Assembly (NCBI GenBank): GCA_038206985.1
Contig: JBBRAH010000048.1
Span: 1 to 21,145 of the forward strand
Direction of reading: 5' to 3'
DNA from: CAXMST01 sp038206985
GTDB lineage: Bacteria; Actinomycetota; Thermoleophilia; Solirubrobacterales; 70-9
DNA length: 21,145 nucleotides
The notes beneath the pieces were generated by a model. The model saw nothing but the letters and a program-made list of their open reading frames with translations, was not told the DNA's origin and searched no databases. A program made the position numbers and the translations under genes. The stretch's first letter is position 1, and every line of letters starts with the position of its first letter. Below, piece by piece: positions 1 to 7,420 of the stretch.

Positions 1-148
1 TGAGATCTTCGTGCAGGCGCTGCTCGGCGGGCTGCTCGCGATCGGCGTCTTTCCGCTGATCAGGCGGCTTCTGCGCCCCGCCCTGGTCGAGGATCGCGCT
101 CCCTCGCGCCGCCGCGCCCGGCGTGGCATGCTGGGGGTGGCCGGCTGA
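1..148 (+). CDS. mreD: MreD rod-shape protein, C-terminal end (partial)
   Basis: Only the last 48 codons are present; the 5' end lies outside the window. The reading frame (codons from base 2) gives a hydrophobic helix, FVQALLGGLLAIGVFPLI, then a short arginine-rich cytoplasmic tail, and stops with TGA at 146-148. MreD is a small multi-pass membrane protein that works with MreB and MreC in the elongasome, which directs lateral wall synthesis. The assignment rests mainly on position: the stop overlaps the ATG of mrdA (TGATG), and mreD-mrdA-rodA is a standard order. The final helix followed by a basic tail fits MreD, but so short a fragment has no diagnostic motif, so another small membrane protein cannot be excluded. 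Confidence 0.65.
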   Translation, partial: EIFVQALLGGLLAIGVFPLIRRLLRPALVEDRAPSRRRARRGMLGVAG

Positions 149-2043
149 TGTTTCGTGAAGAAGAACAGCGACCGATGAACGCGCAGTTCGCTGTTCGCGT
201 CGCTGTGCTCAGCGGCATCGCACTCGTCGTCTTCGCGGTCGTGTTCTTCAGGCTCTGGTACCTCGAGGTGCTTTCGGGTGACGAGTACCTGGCTCAGTCG
301 CAGAGCAACCAGACCCGGGAGATCCCGATTCAGGCCCAGCGCGGCGAGATCCTCGACGCGAACGGCAGGACCCTGGTCGGCAACCGCACCGCGCTCTCGC
401 TGCAGGTGCGCCCGGAGCAGCTTCCGGAGAACATCGCGGCGCGCAACGAGGTGCTCAAGAACCTCGCCGATGTCGTCGGCATGCCCTACGGCAAGATCAA
501 GCGGGAGATCCGCCAACAGAGCGAGATCCTGCCCGCCAACCCGGTCACACTCGAGGCCGACGTCAACCGTGACCTGATCTTCTACCTGCAGGAGCGCAAG
601 GACATGTTCCCGGGGATCACGGCGGGTGAGGTCACAGTCCGAAAGTACCCGCAGGGAACGCTTGCCTCGCATCTGTTCGGCTATGTCCGCGAGGTCACCT
701 CCGAGCAGCTCGACGAGCCTCAGTACGAGGATCTCGCACCCGGCGACCGGATCGGGGCAGATGGCCTCGAGCTGCAGTACGACCAGGTTCTGCGTGGCCG
801 CAACGGTGCCGTCAACGTCCGGGTCGATGCGCTCGGCGATCCGCGCGGGCGCGACCTCGCCGAGGTGAAGCCAAAGACCGGCGACAACCTCGTGCTCTCG
901 ATCGATTCCAAGGTCCAGCAGGCCGGCGAGCAGGCGCTCGCCGACGGCGGCTTGCCCGGTGCCTTCGTCGCCATGGACCCCTCCGACGGCTCGATCGTCG
1001 CGATGGGCTCGGGCCCCAACTTCGACCCCTCGGTCTTCACGCCCCCGGTCTCGAGCAGTCAATTCGACGCGCTCAACAACGATCCGGCGATGCCGCTCTT
1101 CAGCCGCGCGATCGGCGGCCTGTACCCGACCGGCTCGACCTTCAAGCCGATCACGGCGACCGCAGCGCTCAGCGAGGGCGTGCTGGGGCCGGACGAGATC
1201 ATCAACGACGACGGTGCATTCGACCTCGGCGACGGCAACGTGCTCACGAACTCCGATGGTCAGGCCTACGGCGCGATCACCGTGCAGCAGGCGCTGCGCT
1301 ACTCGTCGAACATCTTCTTCTACACCGTGGGCGCACGCCTGGAGACCGAGAGCAACGAGGGCCTGCAGAAGTGGGCCAGCGACCTCGGCATCGGCTCAGC
1401 GACCGGCGTCGATCTGCCGGGCGAGACGCAGGGACTGCTGCCGACGCCGGAATGGCGGAACCAGTTGCTCAAGGACGAACTCACCGATCGCCCTTGGTCG
1501 ATCGGCGACAACGTCAACCTGGCGGTCGGGCAGGGCGACCTGCAGACCAACCCGTTGCAGATGGCGGTTGCCTACTCGGCCCTCGCCAACGGCGGTGACA
1601 TCGTGCGGCCGCACCTCGCCTCCGCGGCCACCGATCCGGCGGGGCGCACCGTCGAGCAGTTCGATCCCGCCACCCGTCGCAGCATCGACATCCCACCCGA
1701 GGTTCGCGATGTGGTGCTCGCCGGTATGCACGATGCGGCCACCGCAGAGGGCGGCACCTCGGTCTCCCTGTTCGGCGACTTCCCCGTGGAGGTCGCGGGC
1801 AAGACCGGCACCGCGCAGCGCCCACCGAACGGGCTGCAGTCCTGGTACGCCTCGATGGCGCCCTATCCGAATCCGAAGCTCGTCGTGATCGCGACGGTCG
1901 AGAACGGCGGCTACGGCGCTGAGTCGGCGGCGCCGATCGCGAAGGAGATCTACGAGGCCTACTTCAAGGTCAGTGACAAGAGCAGTGACGACAACGCGGC
2001 CGTAGATGCCACGACCGAGGCCGCCCCGGGGCTGGCCCCCTAA
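148..2043 (+). CDS. mrdA: Penicillin-binding protein 2 (peptidoglycan DD-transpeptidase)
   Basis: A class B PBP that cross-links peptidoglycan during cell elongation, anchored in the membrane with its catalytic domain outside. The 631-residue protein has a short cytoplasmic N-terminus, one transmembrane helix (about 18-38), a PBP dimerisation domain containing RGEILDANGR (about 65-74), and a transpeptidase domain with all three active-site motifs: S330-T-F-K, S386-S-N and K552-T-G. The acidic, serine-rich C-terminal tail (after about 610) is probably disordered. ATG 148 overlaps the upstream stop, suggesting translational coupling; ATG 175 (M10) is an alternative start that keeps the helix. 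The order mrdA-rodA is the classic elongasome pair, and PBP2 works with the RodA glycosyltransferase encoded next. Length and motifs are normal for the family. Confidence 0.95.
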   Translation: MFREEEQRPMNAQFAVRVAVLSGIALVVFAVVFFRLWYLEVLSGDEYLAQSQSNQTREIPIQAQRGEILDANGRTLVGNRTALSLQVRPEQLPENIAARNEVLKNLADVVGMPYGKIKREIRQQSEILPANPVTLEADVNRDLIFYLQERKDMFPGITAGEVTVRKYPQGTLASHLFGYVREVTSEQLDEPQYEDLAPGDRIGADGLELQYDQVLRGRNGAVNVRVDALGDPRGRDLAEVKPKTGDNLVLSIDSKVQQAGEQALADGGLPGAFVAMDPSDGSIVAMGSGPNFDPSVFTPPVSSSQFDALNNDPAMPLFSRAIGGLYPTGSTFKPITATAALSEGVLGPDEIINDDGAFDLGDGNVLTNSDGQAYGAITVQQALRYSSNIFFYTVGARLETESNEGLQKWASDLGIGSATGVDLPGETQGLLPTPEWRNQLLKDELTDRPWSIGDNVNLAVGQGDLQTNPLQMAVAYSALANGGDIVRPHLASAATDPAGRTVEQFDPATRRSIDIPPEVRDVVLAGMHDAATAEGGTSVSLFGDFPVEVAGKTGTAQRPPNGLQSWYASMAPYPNPKLVVIATVENGGYGAESAAPIAKEIYEAYFKVSDKSSDDNAAVDATTEAAPGLAP

Positions 2044-2055
2044 GGTTCACCGACG

Positions 2056-3276
2056 ATGATGGAGTCCGCAACAGCTTCGCGCGGCCGGGTCCGGTCGTTT
2101 GCCGACGAGCGCCAGGTCGGGCTCCTCGAGCGCACCGGGTTCCTCCGGATCGACCCCTGGATCGCGATCGCGGCGATCGCCCTCGTCACAACCAGCGCCA
2201 TCGTCCTCGTTCAGGCGACCAAGGGCCTGCCCGAAGCGGCATCCAACCCGTACTACTACGTGATCCGCCAGAGCATCTACGGGGTCATCGGCGTCGCCCT
2301 GATGTTCGCGCTGGCACGCTTCGATTACTCCCGCTTCCGCGAGCTCCGCGTCGGGATCTACACGGCGATGCTGGTCACGATCCTGCTCGTCCTCGTGGTC
2401 GGCTCCTCGGCGCTGGGCGCCACCCGCTCGCTCGAGCTCCCCTTCTTCAATTTCCAGTCATCCGAACTCGGCAAGGTGCTGCTCGTCGTCGCACTTGCGG
2501 GCTTTGCGATGGAGCGGGTCCGCCGTCAGCCGGAATGGCAGCGCACAGCGCGTCTTCTCGCGATCGGCATCTTCCCGATGATCCTCGTCCTGGTGCAGCC
2601 CGATCTCGGCACCTCGCTGGTCTACGGCGCGGTCACGCTCACCGTGCTGTTCCTCTCCGGGACCCGCTGGACACACTTCGTCGCGCTGGGCGCCATCGCG
2701 GTTGCCCTCGTTGCATTTTCCTTCGTCCTGGGGCCAAAGCTCGGCGTCAGCGTGTTCGAGGACTACCAGGCGGATCGCTTCACGGCGTTCCTCGACCCGA
2801 GTGGTGATCCCACCGGAGACTCTTACCAAACCAACCAGTCGCTGATCGCGATCGGGTCCGGCGGAAAGACCGGACTCGGCGGTGATGCGACCCAAGCGCG
2901 GGCCGGCTTTCTGCCGGAGGCCCACACTGACTTCATCTTCGCCGTCACGGCGGAGCGCTGGGGATTCGTGGGCGCCGCGTTCTTACTGTCCCTCTACGCC
3001 CTGCTTATCTGGCGGGCGCTGCGGATTGCGACACTCTCGAAGAACTTGTACGGAAGTATGATCGCCGGCGGCATCGCCGTGATCCTGCTCTTCCAGGTCT
3101 TCGTCAACGTGGGGATGAACGTGGGCGTGATGCCCGTGACCGGGATTCCTCTACCTCTGATGACCTACGGCGGATCGTCGGTGCTTGCCACCTTCATGGC
3201 GATCGGCCTCTTACAGAGTGTTTACGTGCAATCGCAGCTTGCCTCGCCGAGCAGGGTCCGAACCCATGCTCTGTGA
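2056..3276 (+). CDS. rodA: RodA, SEDS-family peptidoglycan glycosyltransferase
   Basis: Polymerises lipid II into glycan strands for lateral wall growth, in complex with PBP2. The 406-residue protein is highly hydrophobic, with about ten membrane segments after a ~35-residue cytoplasmic N-terminus. SEDS signatures are visible: LVQPDLGTS in the middle, TDFIFAVTAERWG near residues 291-303 (D292 lies at the conserved catalytic-region aspartate of the family), and the C-terminal block MPVTGIPLPLMTYGGSS. The gene starts 12 bases after the mrdA stop; a TAAGG element at the stop may serve as ribosome binding site for ATG 2056 (ATG 2059 is also possible). RodA rather than FtsW or SpoVE is chosen because of the adjacent mrdA and mreD. 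Confidence 0.95.
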   Translation: MMESATASRGRVRSFADERQVGLLERTGFLRIDPWIAIAAIALVTTSAIVLVQATKGLPEAASNPYYYVIRQSIYGVIGVALMFALARFDYSRFRELRVGIYTAMLVTILLVLVVGSSALGATRSLELPFFNFQSSELGKVLLVVALAGFAMERVRRQPEWQRTARLLAIGIFPMILVLVQPDLGTSLVYGAVTLTVLFLSGTRWTHFVALGAIAVALVAFSFVLGPKLGVSVFEDYQADRFTAFLDPSGDPTGDSYQTNQSLIAIGSGGKTGLGGDATQARAGFLPEAHTDFIFAVTAERWGFVGAAFLLSLYALLIWRALRIATLSKNLYGSMIAGGIAVILLFQVFVNVGMNVGVMPVTGIPLPLMTYGGSSVLATFMAIGLLQSVYVQSQLASPSRVRTHAL

Positions 3277-3282
3277 GGTGAG
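3275..3282 (+). promoter_or_regulatory. Shine-Dalgarno site deciding the rng TTG start
   Basis: GAGGTGAG overlaps the rodA stop codon (TGA 3274-3276) and ends 5 bases before TTG 3288. It is one of the clearest ribosome binding sites in the window and supports TTG as the true start of the RNase E/G gene, because no ATG or GTG is better placed. Confidence 0.75.
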
Positions 3283-3287
3283 CCCAC

Positions 3288-5186
3288 TTGAAAAAGAAGA
3301 TTCTCGTATCGGTTGATGCCGGGGAAACCCGGGTTGCCGTTCTCGAAGCAAAAGGAAGTCCTTCCCGCAACAACTCCGGGGGTAAGGCCAAGTCGTCCGC
3401 GGATCCACGCGAGTGGCGCGTCGGCGAACTCTACGTCGAGCGCAAGGGCTCGAAGTCGATCGTCGGCAATATCTACAAGGGCGTCGTTGACAATGTGCTG
3501 CCCGGGATGGAGGCGGCCTTCGTCGATATCGGCCTGGAGCGCAACGGCTTCCTGCACGTCGATGAGATCGTCACCCCCGACGGCAAGGCCGTGCCCAAGC
3601 GCGGCCGCGGCCAGGGCCGGCAGATCGACGAGCTGATCCAGCGCGGTCAGGAGATCGTCGTCCAGGCGGTCAAGGACCCGCTGAAAACCAAGGGCGCGCG
3701 TCTGACGATGCAGCTCTCGATCGCCGGTCGCTACCTCGTCTACATGCCCCAGGGCGGTGGCATCGGCGTCTCGCGCCGGATGTCGGACAACGAGCGCTCC
3801 GGGATGCGCAAGGCGCTGGAGAAGCTGCACGACCCCAAGAAGGATCGCGGCGGCTACATCGTGCGCACCGCGGCCCAGGGCGCGAACAAGGACGACTTCG
3901 CCCGCGAGATCAAGTACCTGCACAAGCTGCACGACGTGCTCGAGCGGCGCGGGGAGGAGGCGGAGGCACCCTCGCTGGTCTTCCAGGAGGCGGATCTCTC
4001 GATCCGCGTGTTGCGCGACGTGCTCGGAACCGAGTTCGACGGCTGCGAGATCGACGACGAGCAGCAGCACGACCGGGTGACGAAGTTCTTCCAGCGGACC
4101 GCTCCCGAGCTGGTCGACTCGGTCGAGTGGCACCAGCGCAAGGAGCACGTCTTCGAGCGCTATGGCGCTGAGGAGGCGTTCCGCTCGACGCTGTCGCGAC
4201 GGGTGGATCTGCCCTCCGGTGGTTACCTGATCATCGACTACGCCGAGGCCCTGACCGTGATCGACATCAACACCGGCTCGTTCACCGGCAAGGGCAAGGG
4301 CCGCCTCGAGGACACGATCACCAAGGTCAACGTCGAGGCCGCCGAAGAGACCGTGCGCCAGTTGCGCCTGCGGGACATCGGCGGGATCATCGTCATCGAT
4401 TTCATCGACATGGCGAAGGCCAAGAACCGCGATCAGGTGCTCAAGACCCTGCGCAAGTCGCTCGACGAGGACCGGACCAAGACCTATGTGGTCGAGGTCT
4501 CCCCGCTCGGGCTGGTCGAGATGACCCGCCAGAACGTGACCGAGGGCGTGCGCGAGATCCTCACCACGACCTGCCCGATGTGTCACGGCGAGGGCGTGGT
4601 CGAGTCCGCCGAGACGGTCGCGATCGACGCGCAGCGCAGGCTGCTCGACCTCGTGGTCAAAAACCCCGACCCGGAAGCGCACCTGATCCGGGTCAACCCG
4701 AAGGTCGCCCAGGAGCTGCTCAAGCCCGACAGCGGCCTGTTCGAGCTCGAGGCCGAGACCGGCAAGCACTTCCTCTTCGAGGGTGGTGACGCGCTGCCGA
4801 TCGCGACCTTCGAGGTCGCCGAGTCGGGGACCAAGGTGGATATCGAGCGCCAGGCGCTGCCGTTTGCGCCCGGAGACGAAGTCCTGGTGACGATCGAGGA
4901 GCCGCACATGTTCAACACCGGCGACGCGGTTGCCAGGCTCGACACCTTCGTGATCACGGTGACCGGAGCGGCGCCCCTGGTGGGCGAGCGCAAGCTGATC
5001 CGGATCTCGCAGATCGAGCGCTCCGCAGCGGTCGCGGAACTGGTTGACGGACCCCCGCCTGAAAGCGGGAGTGCGAACGATGACCAAGACGGTCTAGAAT
5101 CCGGCGGGCAGCGACGCCGTGGCCGCAGGGGCGGTAGGCGTCGTTCCCGCGCTGGGAGCGGTTCGACCGCCGGCGAAGAGTCTTAG
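3288..5186 (+). CDS. rng: Ribonuclease E/G family endoribonuclease with C-terminal TRAM-like domain
   Basis: Single-strand-specific endoribonuclease of rRNA processing and mRNA decay. The 632-residue protein contains an S1-type RNA-binding domain (about 45-150, with the NIYKGVVDNVLPGMEAAFVDIG signature) and a DNase I-like catalytic core with metal-binding aspartates D326 (VIDINTG) and D371 (IIVIDFIDM). A zinc-link CPMC motif (C429, C432) follows. After the usual RNase G end, residues about 524-584 look like a TRAM RNA-binding domain (PGDEVLVTIEE ... GERKLIRISQIERS). The tail is acidic, then arginine- and glycine-rich (RRRGRRGGRRR). Start is TTG after a strong ribosome binding site. Placement before rplU-rpmA-obgE is common in actinobacteria. 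RNase E versus G naming is ambiguous. Confidence 0.93.
   Translation: MKKKILVSVDAGETRVAVLEAKGSPSRNNSGGKAKSSADPREWRVGELYVERKGSKSIVGNIYKGVVDNVLPGMEAAFVDIGLERNGFLHVDEIVTPDGKAVPKRGRGQGRQIDELIQRGQEIVVQAVKDPLKTKGARLTMQLSIAGRYLVYMPQGGGIGVSRRMSDNERSGMRKALEKLHDPKKDRGGYIVRTAAQGANKDDFAREIKYLHKLHDVLERRGEEAEAPSLVFQEADLSIRVLRDVLGTEFDGCEIDDEQQHDRVTKFFQRTAPELVDSVEWHQRKEHVFERYGAEEAFRSTLSRRVDLPSGGYLIIDYAEALTVIDINTGSFTGKGKGRLEDTITKVNVEAAEETVRQLRLRDIGGIIVIDFIDMAKAKNRDQVLKTLRKSLDEDRTKTYVVEVSPLGLVEMTRQNVTEGVREILTTTCPMCHGEGVVESAETVAIDAQRRLLDLVVKNPDPEAHLIRVNPKVAQELLKPDSGLFELEAETGKHFLFEGGDALPIATFEVAESGTKVDIERQALPFAPGDEVLVTIEEPHMFNTGDAVARLDTFVITVTGAAPLVGERKLIRISQIERSAAVAELVDGPPPESGSANDDQDGLESGGQRRRGRRGGRRRSRAGSGSTAGEES
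5095..5100 (+). promoter_or_regulatory. Possible -10 element for rplU-rpmA inside the rng 3' end
   Basis: TAGAAT lies within the last codons of rng, about 120 bases before rplU. It fits the TANNNT pattern of the window's other likely promoters. No -35 hexamer is seen at 16-18 bases: the nearest TTGACG (5044-5049) is 45 bases away. If used, the transcript would have a leader of about 110 bases. Confidence 0.25.
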
Positions 5187-5219
5187 ACACCCCCACCGAC
5201 CACGATCAACGAAGAGCCT

Positions 5220-5780
5220 ATGTCCACTTACGCGATCATCGAAAGCGGCGGTAAGCAGTACCGCGTCGAGAAGGGTCAGTCCCTGCTCGTGGACCGCCTA
5301 CCCGACGACGAGGGCGCCAAGGTCGCGCTGAAGGCAGTGATGCTGCGCACCGACGAGGACGTCGTGCTCGACGCTTCCGGGCTGGAGAAGGTCAAGGTCG
5401 AGGCCAAGGTGTCCGCTCACGAGAAGGGCGAGAAGATCCGCGTCTTCAAATACAAGGCGAAGAAGGGCTACCGCAAGCGCCAGGGTCACCGCTCCGAGCT
5501 GACCAGGCTCGAGGTGACCGAGGTCAAGCAGCTGACCCGGAAGCCCGCCGCCAAGAAGGCCGACACCGCCGAGAGCGCCGAGGAAACGCCGAAGGCCGAC
5601 CCGGGCGCCGAGCCCAACGCCGAGGCGCCGGCGAAGAAGGCTCCGGCGAAGAAGGCTCCCGCGAAGAAGGCTCCGGCCGCCAAGGCCGAGACGGCGAAGA
5701 AGTCCGCGACGAAGAAGCCCGCGGCGAAGAAGCCGCCGGCGAAGAAGACTGAGAAGACTGAAAGCAAGGAGAGCGACTGA
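5220..5780 (+). CDS. rplU: 50S ribosomal protein L21 with lysine/alanine-rich extension
   Basis: The N-terminal ~100 residues are a complete L21: start MSTYAIIESGGKQYRVEKGQ and the rRNA-binding block KYKAKKGYRKRQGHR. L21 binds 23S rRNA in the large subunit. L21 is normally about 100-105 residues; this protein has 186, because of an ~85-residue tail rich in Lys, Ala, Pro and Glu, with three tandem copies of AKKAP and more AKK/TKK units, resembling histone H1-like basic tails. The tail shares the reading frame and overlaps rpmA by one base (TGATG), so it is part of the gene. It begins 33 bases after rng with only a weak GAAGAG upstream of ATG. The tail is probably disordered and may bind RNA or DNA; its role is unknown. 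Confidence 0.96.
   Translation: MSTYAIIESGGKQYRVEKGQSLLVDRLPDDEGAKVALKAVMLRTDEDVVLDASGLEKVKVEAKVSAHEKGEKIRVFKYKAKKGYRKRQGHRSELTRLEVTEVKQLTRKPAAKKADTAESAEETPKADPGAEPNAEAPAKKAPAKKAPAKKAPAAKAETAKKSATKKPAAKKPPAKKTEKTESKESD
5631..5675 (+). repeat. Three tandem 15-base repeats in the rplU tail
   Basis: The unit GCGAAGAAGGCTCCG occurs at 5631-5645, 5646-5660 (last base C) and 5661-5675, encoding AKKAP three times. It is an in-frame coding repeat, prone to length change by slippage. Confidence 0.9.
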
Positions 5781-6052
5781 TGGCTCATAAGAAGGGTCTT
5801 GGCTCAAGCCGTAACGGACGCGATTCCAATCCGAAGTTCCTCGGCGTCAAGGTGTTCGCCGGTCAGGCAGTCACCGGCGGCGAGATCATCGTGCGCCAGC
5901 GCGGCACGCGCTTCCGGCCCGGCGACGGCGTCGGCATCGGCCGCGATCACACGATCTTCGCCACCCGACCGGGTACGGTCGAGTTCTCCTCCGGACGCAA
6001 GGGCCGGATCATCTCGGTCGCCGAGGCCGAGACGACCGAAGCCGCGGAGTAG
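5780..6052 (+). CDS. rpmA: 50S ribosomal protein L27
   Basis: L27 sits near the peptidyl-transferase centre, where its N-terminal tail contacts tRNA ends. The 90-residue protein opens with AHKKGLGSSRNGRDSNPK and continues with the conserved GGEIIVRQRGT and GDGVGIGRDHTIFA blocks; length is normal, with a short acidic end. The ATG overlaps the rplU stop (TGATG), indicating coupling. There is no N-terminal extension of the kind that needs Prp protease in Firmicutes, consistent with an actinobacterial L27. Confidence 0.97.
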   Translation: MAHKKGLGSSRNGRDSNPKFLGVKVFAGQAVTGGEIIVRQRGTRFRPGDGVGIGRDHTIFATRPGTVEFSSGRKGRIISVAEAETTEAAE

Positions 6053-6058
6053 CCGCCG

Positions 6059-6074
6059 GGCGCCACGGGGCGCC
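6059..6074 (+). other. Small stem-loop just before obgE
   Basis: GGCGCC (6059-6064) and GGCGCC (6069-6074) can pair as a 6-bp stem with loop ACGG, ending 7 bases before the obgE ATG, where a ribosome binding site would be expected and none is seen. It could affect obgE translation, but short GC stems are common by chance here. Confidence 0.3.
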
Positions 6075-6081
6075 GACGCAT

Positions 6082-7371
6082 ATGTTCCACGATCGCGCCA
6101 AGGTCTACGTCGAGGGCGGTGCCGGAGGTAACGGCGTCGTCAGCTTCCGCCGTGAGGCGCACGTGCCGCGCGGTGGACCCGATGGCGGCGACGGTGGGCG
6201 CGGGGGAGATGTGATCCTGATTGCCGACACATCACGTAGGGATCTGGCCTCGATGCGGATCTCGCGTCACTACCGGGCGCCCCGCGGTGGCCACGGCCAG
6301 GGCGCCAACAAGCACGGCGCTCGTGGAGACGACCTGCACGTCGAGGTGCCGCCCGGGACGACGATCGAAGGGCTCGGCGGCGAGCGCTTCGACCTGGTCG
6401 AGGAAGGCCAGCGGGCGATCGTCGCCGAGGGCGGCCTCGGTGGTCACGGGAACAAACGCTTCACCAGTTCCACCCAGCAGGCGCCCCGCTTCGCCGAGCA
6501 GGGGCTGGCCGGCAACAGCGGCTGGATCGAGCTCCACCTCAAACTGCTCGCCGACGCCGGCCTCGTGGGGCTGCCCAACGCCGGCAAGTCCTCGCTGCTG
6601 GCCCGGCTCACCCGGGCGGCGCCCAAGGTCGCCGACTACCCGTTCACCACGATTTCGCCGGTGCTGGGGACGATCGACGACGGCGAGCGCCAGCTCGTCC
6701 TCGCCGACATTCCCGGCTTGATCGAGGGCGCGGCGGACGGCGCCGGACTCGGGCACGAGTTTCTCGCCCACATCGAGCGCTGTCGCGTGCTCGTCCATCT
6801 GCTCGAGCTCGGCCCGGATGCGAATCCCGAGCTCGCCTACGGGACGGTGCGGGCTGAGCTCGCCGCACATGGCACCGGCCTCGAGCGGCTACCCGAGATC
6901 GTCGCGCTATCCAAGGGAGACCTGCTGCCCGCCGATGAGCACGCCGGCCTGCTCGAGGAGTGGCGCGACCGGGTTCCGGGGGCCGCCGGGGTCGTGCTGA
7001 TCTCCTCGGCCACCGGGCTCGGGCTCGACGGTCTGGTCGGGGATGTCTTCCGGCTCGCTGCGGAGGCCCAGCCCGTGGAGGCCGGTGCGGATGATCCGGG
7101 ACTGAGCGGCTTCGAGGCCGAGCACCGCGTCTATCGGCCGAAGGCGGCCGGTGGTTACGACGTGATCGAGGTGGAGGAGGGGGTCTTCGAGGTCACCGGC
7201 CGCGGCGTCGAGATGCTTCTCGCCCGCCACGATCTCGGCAACCACGAGGCCGTCGCCTACCTCGAGCGGCGCCTGCACGAGATCGGCGTGATCAAGGCGC
7301 TGCGCAAGGCGGGCTTCAGCGACGGCGACGAGGTCCGGGTCGGCGCGGAGGCGTTCGAACTGCACCCCTGA
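6082..7371 (+). CDS. obgE: Obg/CgtA GTPase
   Basis: Essential GTPase that binds the 50S subunit during late assembly and links ribosome maturation to growth and stress. The 429-residue protein has three domains: the glycine-rich Obg fold (1-160, with GGPDGGDGGRGGDV), the G domain with G1 GLPNAGKSS (163-171), G2 region TTISP, G3 DIPGLIEG and G4 SKGD (277-280, in place of the usual NKxD), and a C-terminal OCT domain (about 350-429, from YRPKAAGGYDV). ATG 6082 gives the canonical start MFHDRAKVYVEGGAGGNG. No clear ribosome binding site precedes it. It follows rpmA by 29 bases, in the widely conserved rplU-rpmA-obg order. Confidence 0.97.
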   Translation: MFHDRAKVYVEGGAGGNGVVSFRREAHVPRGGPDGGDGGRGGDVILIADTSRRDLASMRISRHYRAPRGGHGQGANKHGARGDDLHVEVPPGTTIEGLGGERFDLVEEGQRAIVAEGGLGGHGNKRFTSSTQQAPRFAEQGLAGNSGWIELHLKLLADAGLVGLPNAGKSSLLARLTRAAPKVADYPFTTISPVLGTIDDGERQLVLADIPGLIEGAADGAGLGHEFLAHIERCRVLVHLLELGPDANPELAYGTVRAELAAHGTGLERLPEIVALSKGDLLPADEHAGLLEEWRDRVPGAAGVVLISSATGLGLDGLVGDVFRLAAEAQPVEAGADDPGLSGFEAEHRVYRPKAAGGYDVIEVEEGVFEVTGRGVEMLLARHDLGNHEAVAYLERRLHEIGVIKALRKAGFSDGDEVRVGAEAFELHP

Positions 7372-7381
7372 TGCGCGGCCA

Positions 7382-7399
7382 CCGCCCGCTCGCGGGCGG
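7382..7399 (+). terminator. GC stem-loop after obgE (possible terminator)
   Basis: A perfect 7-bp inverted repeat, CCGCCCG / CGGGCGG with loop CTCG, begins 10 bases after the obgE stop. No T-run follows, so it is not a classic intrinsic terminator. It lies directly upstream of the likely proB -10 hexamer and may mark the boundary between the two transcription units. Confidence 0.4.
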
Positions 7400-7403
7400 C
7401 GCC

Positions 7404-7409
7404 TACACT
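7404..7409 (+). promoter_or_regulatory. Likely -10 element for proB
   Basis: TACACT lies 11 bases before the proB ATG, which would give a leader of only a few bases. The same hexamer stands before the tRNA-Ala gene (12230-12235). No convincing -35 is visible. Confidence 0.5.
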
Positions 7410-7420
7410 CCGCGGCCACC

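Noticed and set aside
3222..5087. Long minus-strand open frame (621 codons) opposite rng
   Set aside because: Antisense shadow of a well-supported RNase E/G gene in GC-rich DNA; its translation is rich in Asp, Leu, Val, His and Arg with no recognisable domain.
5044..5100. TTGACG and TAGAAT as a paired -35/-10 promoter for rplU
   Set aside because: The spacing is 45 bases, far from the usual 16-18, so only the -10-like element is listed, at low confidence.
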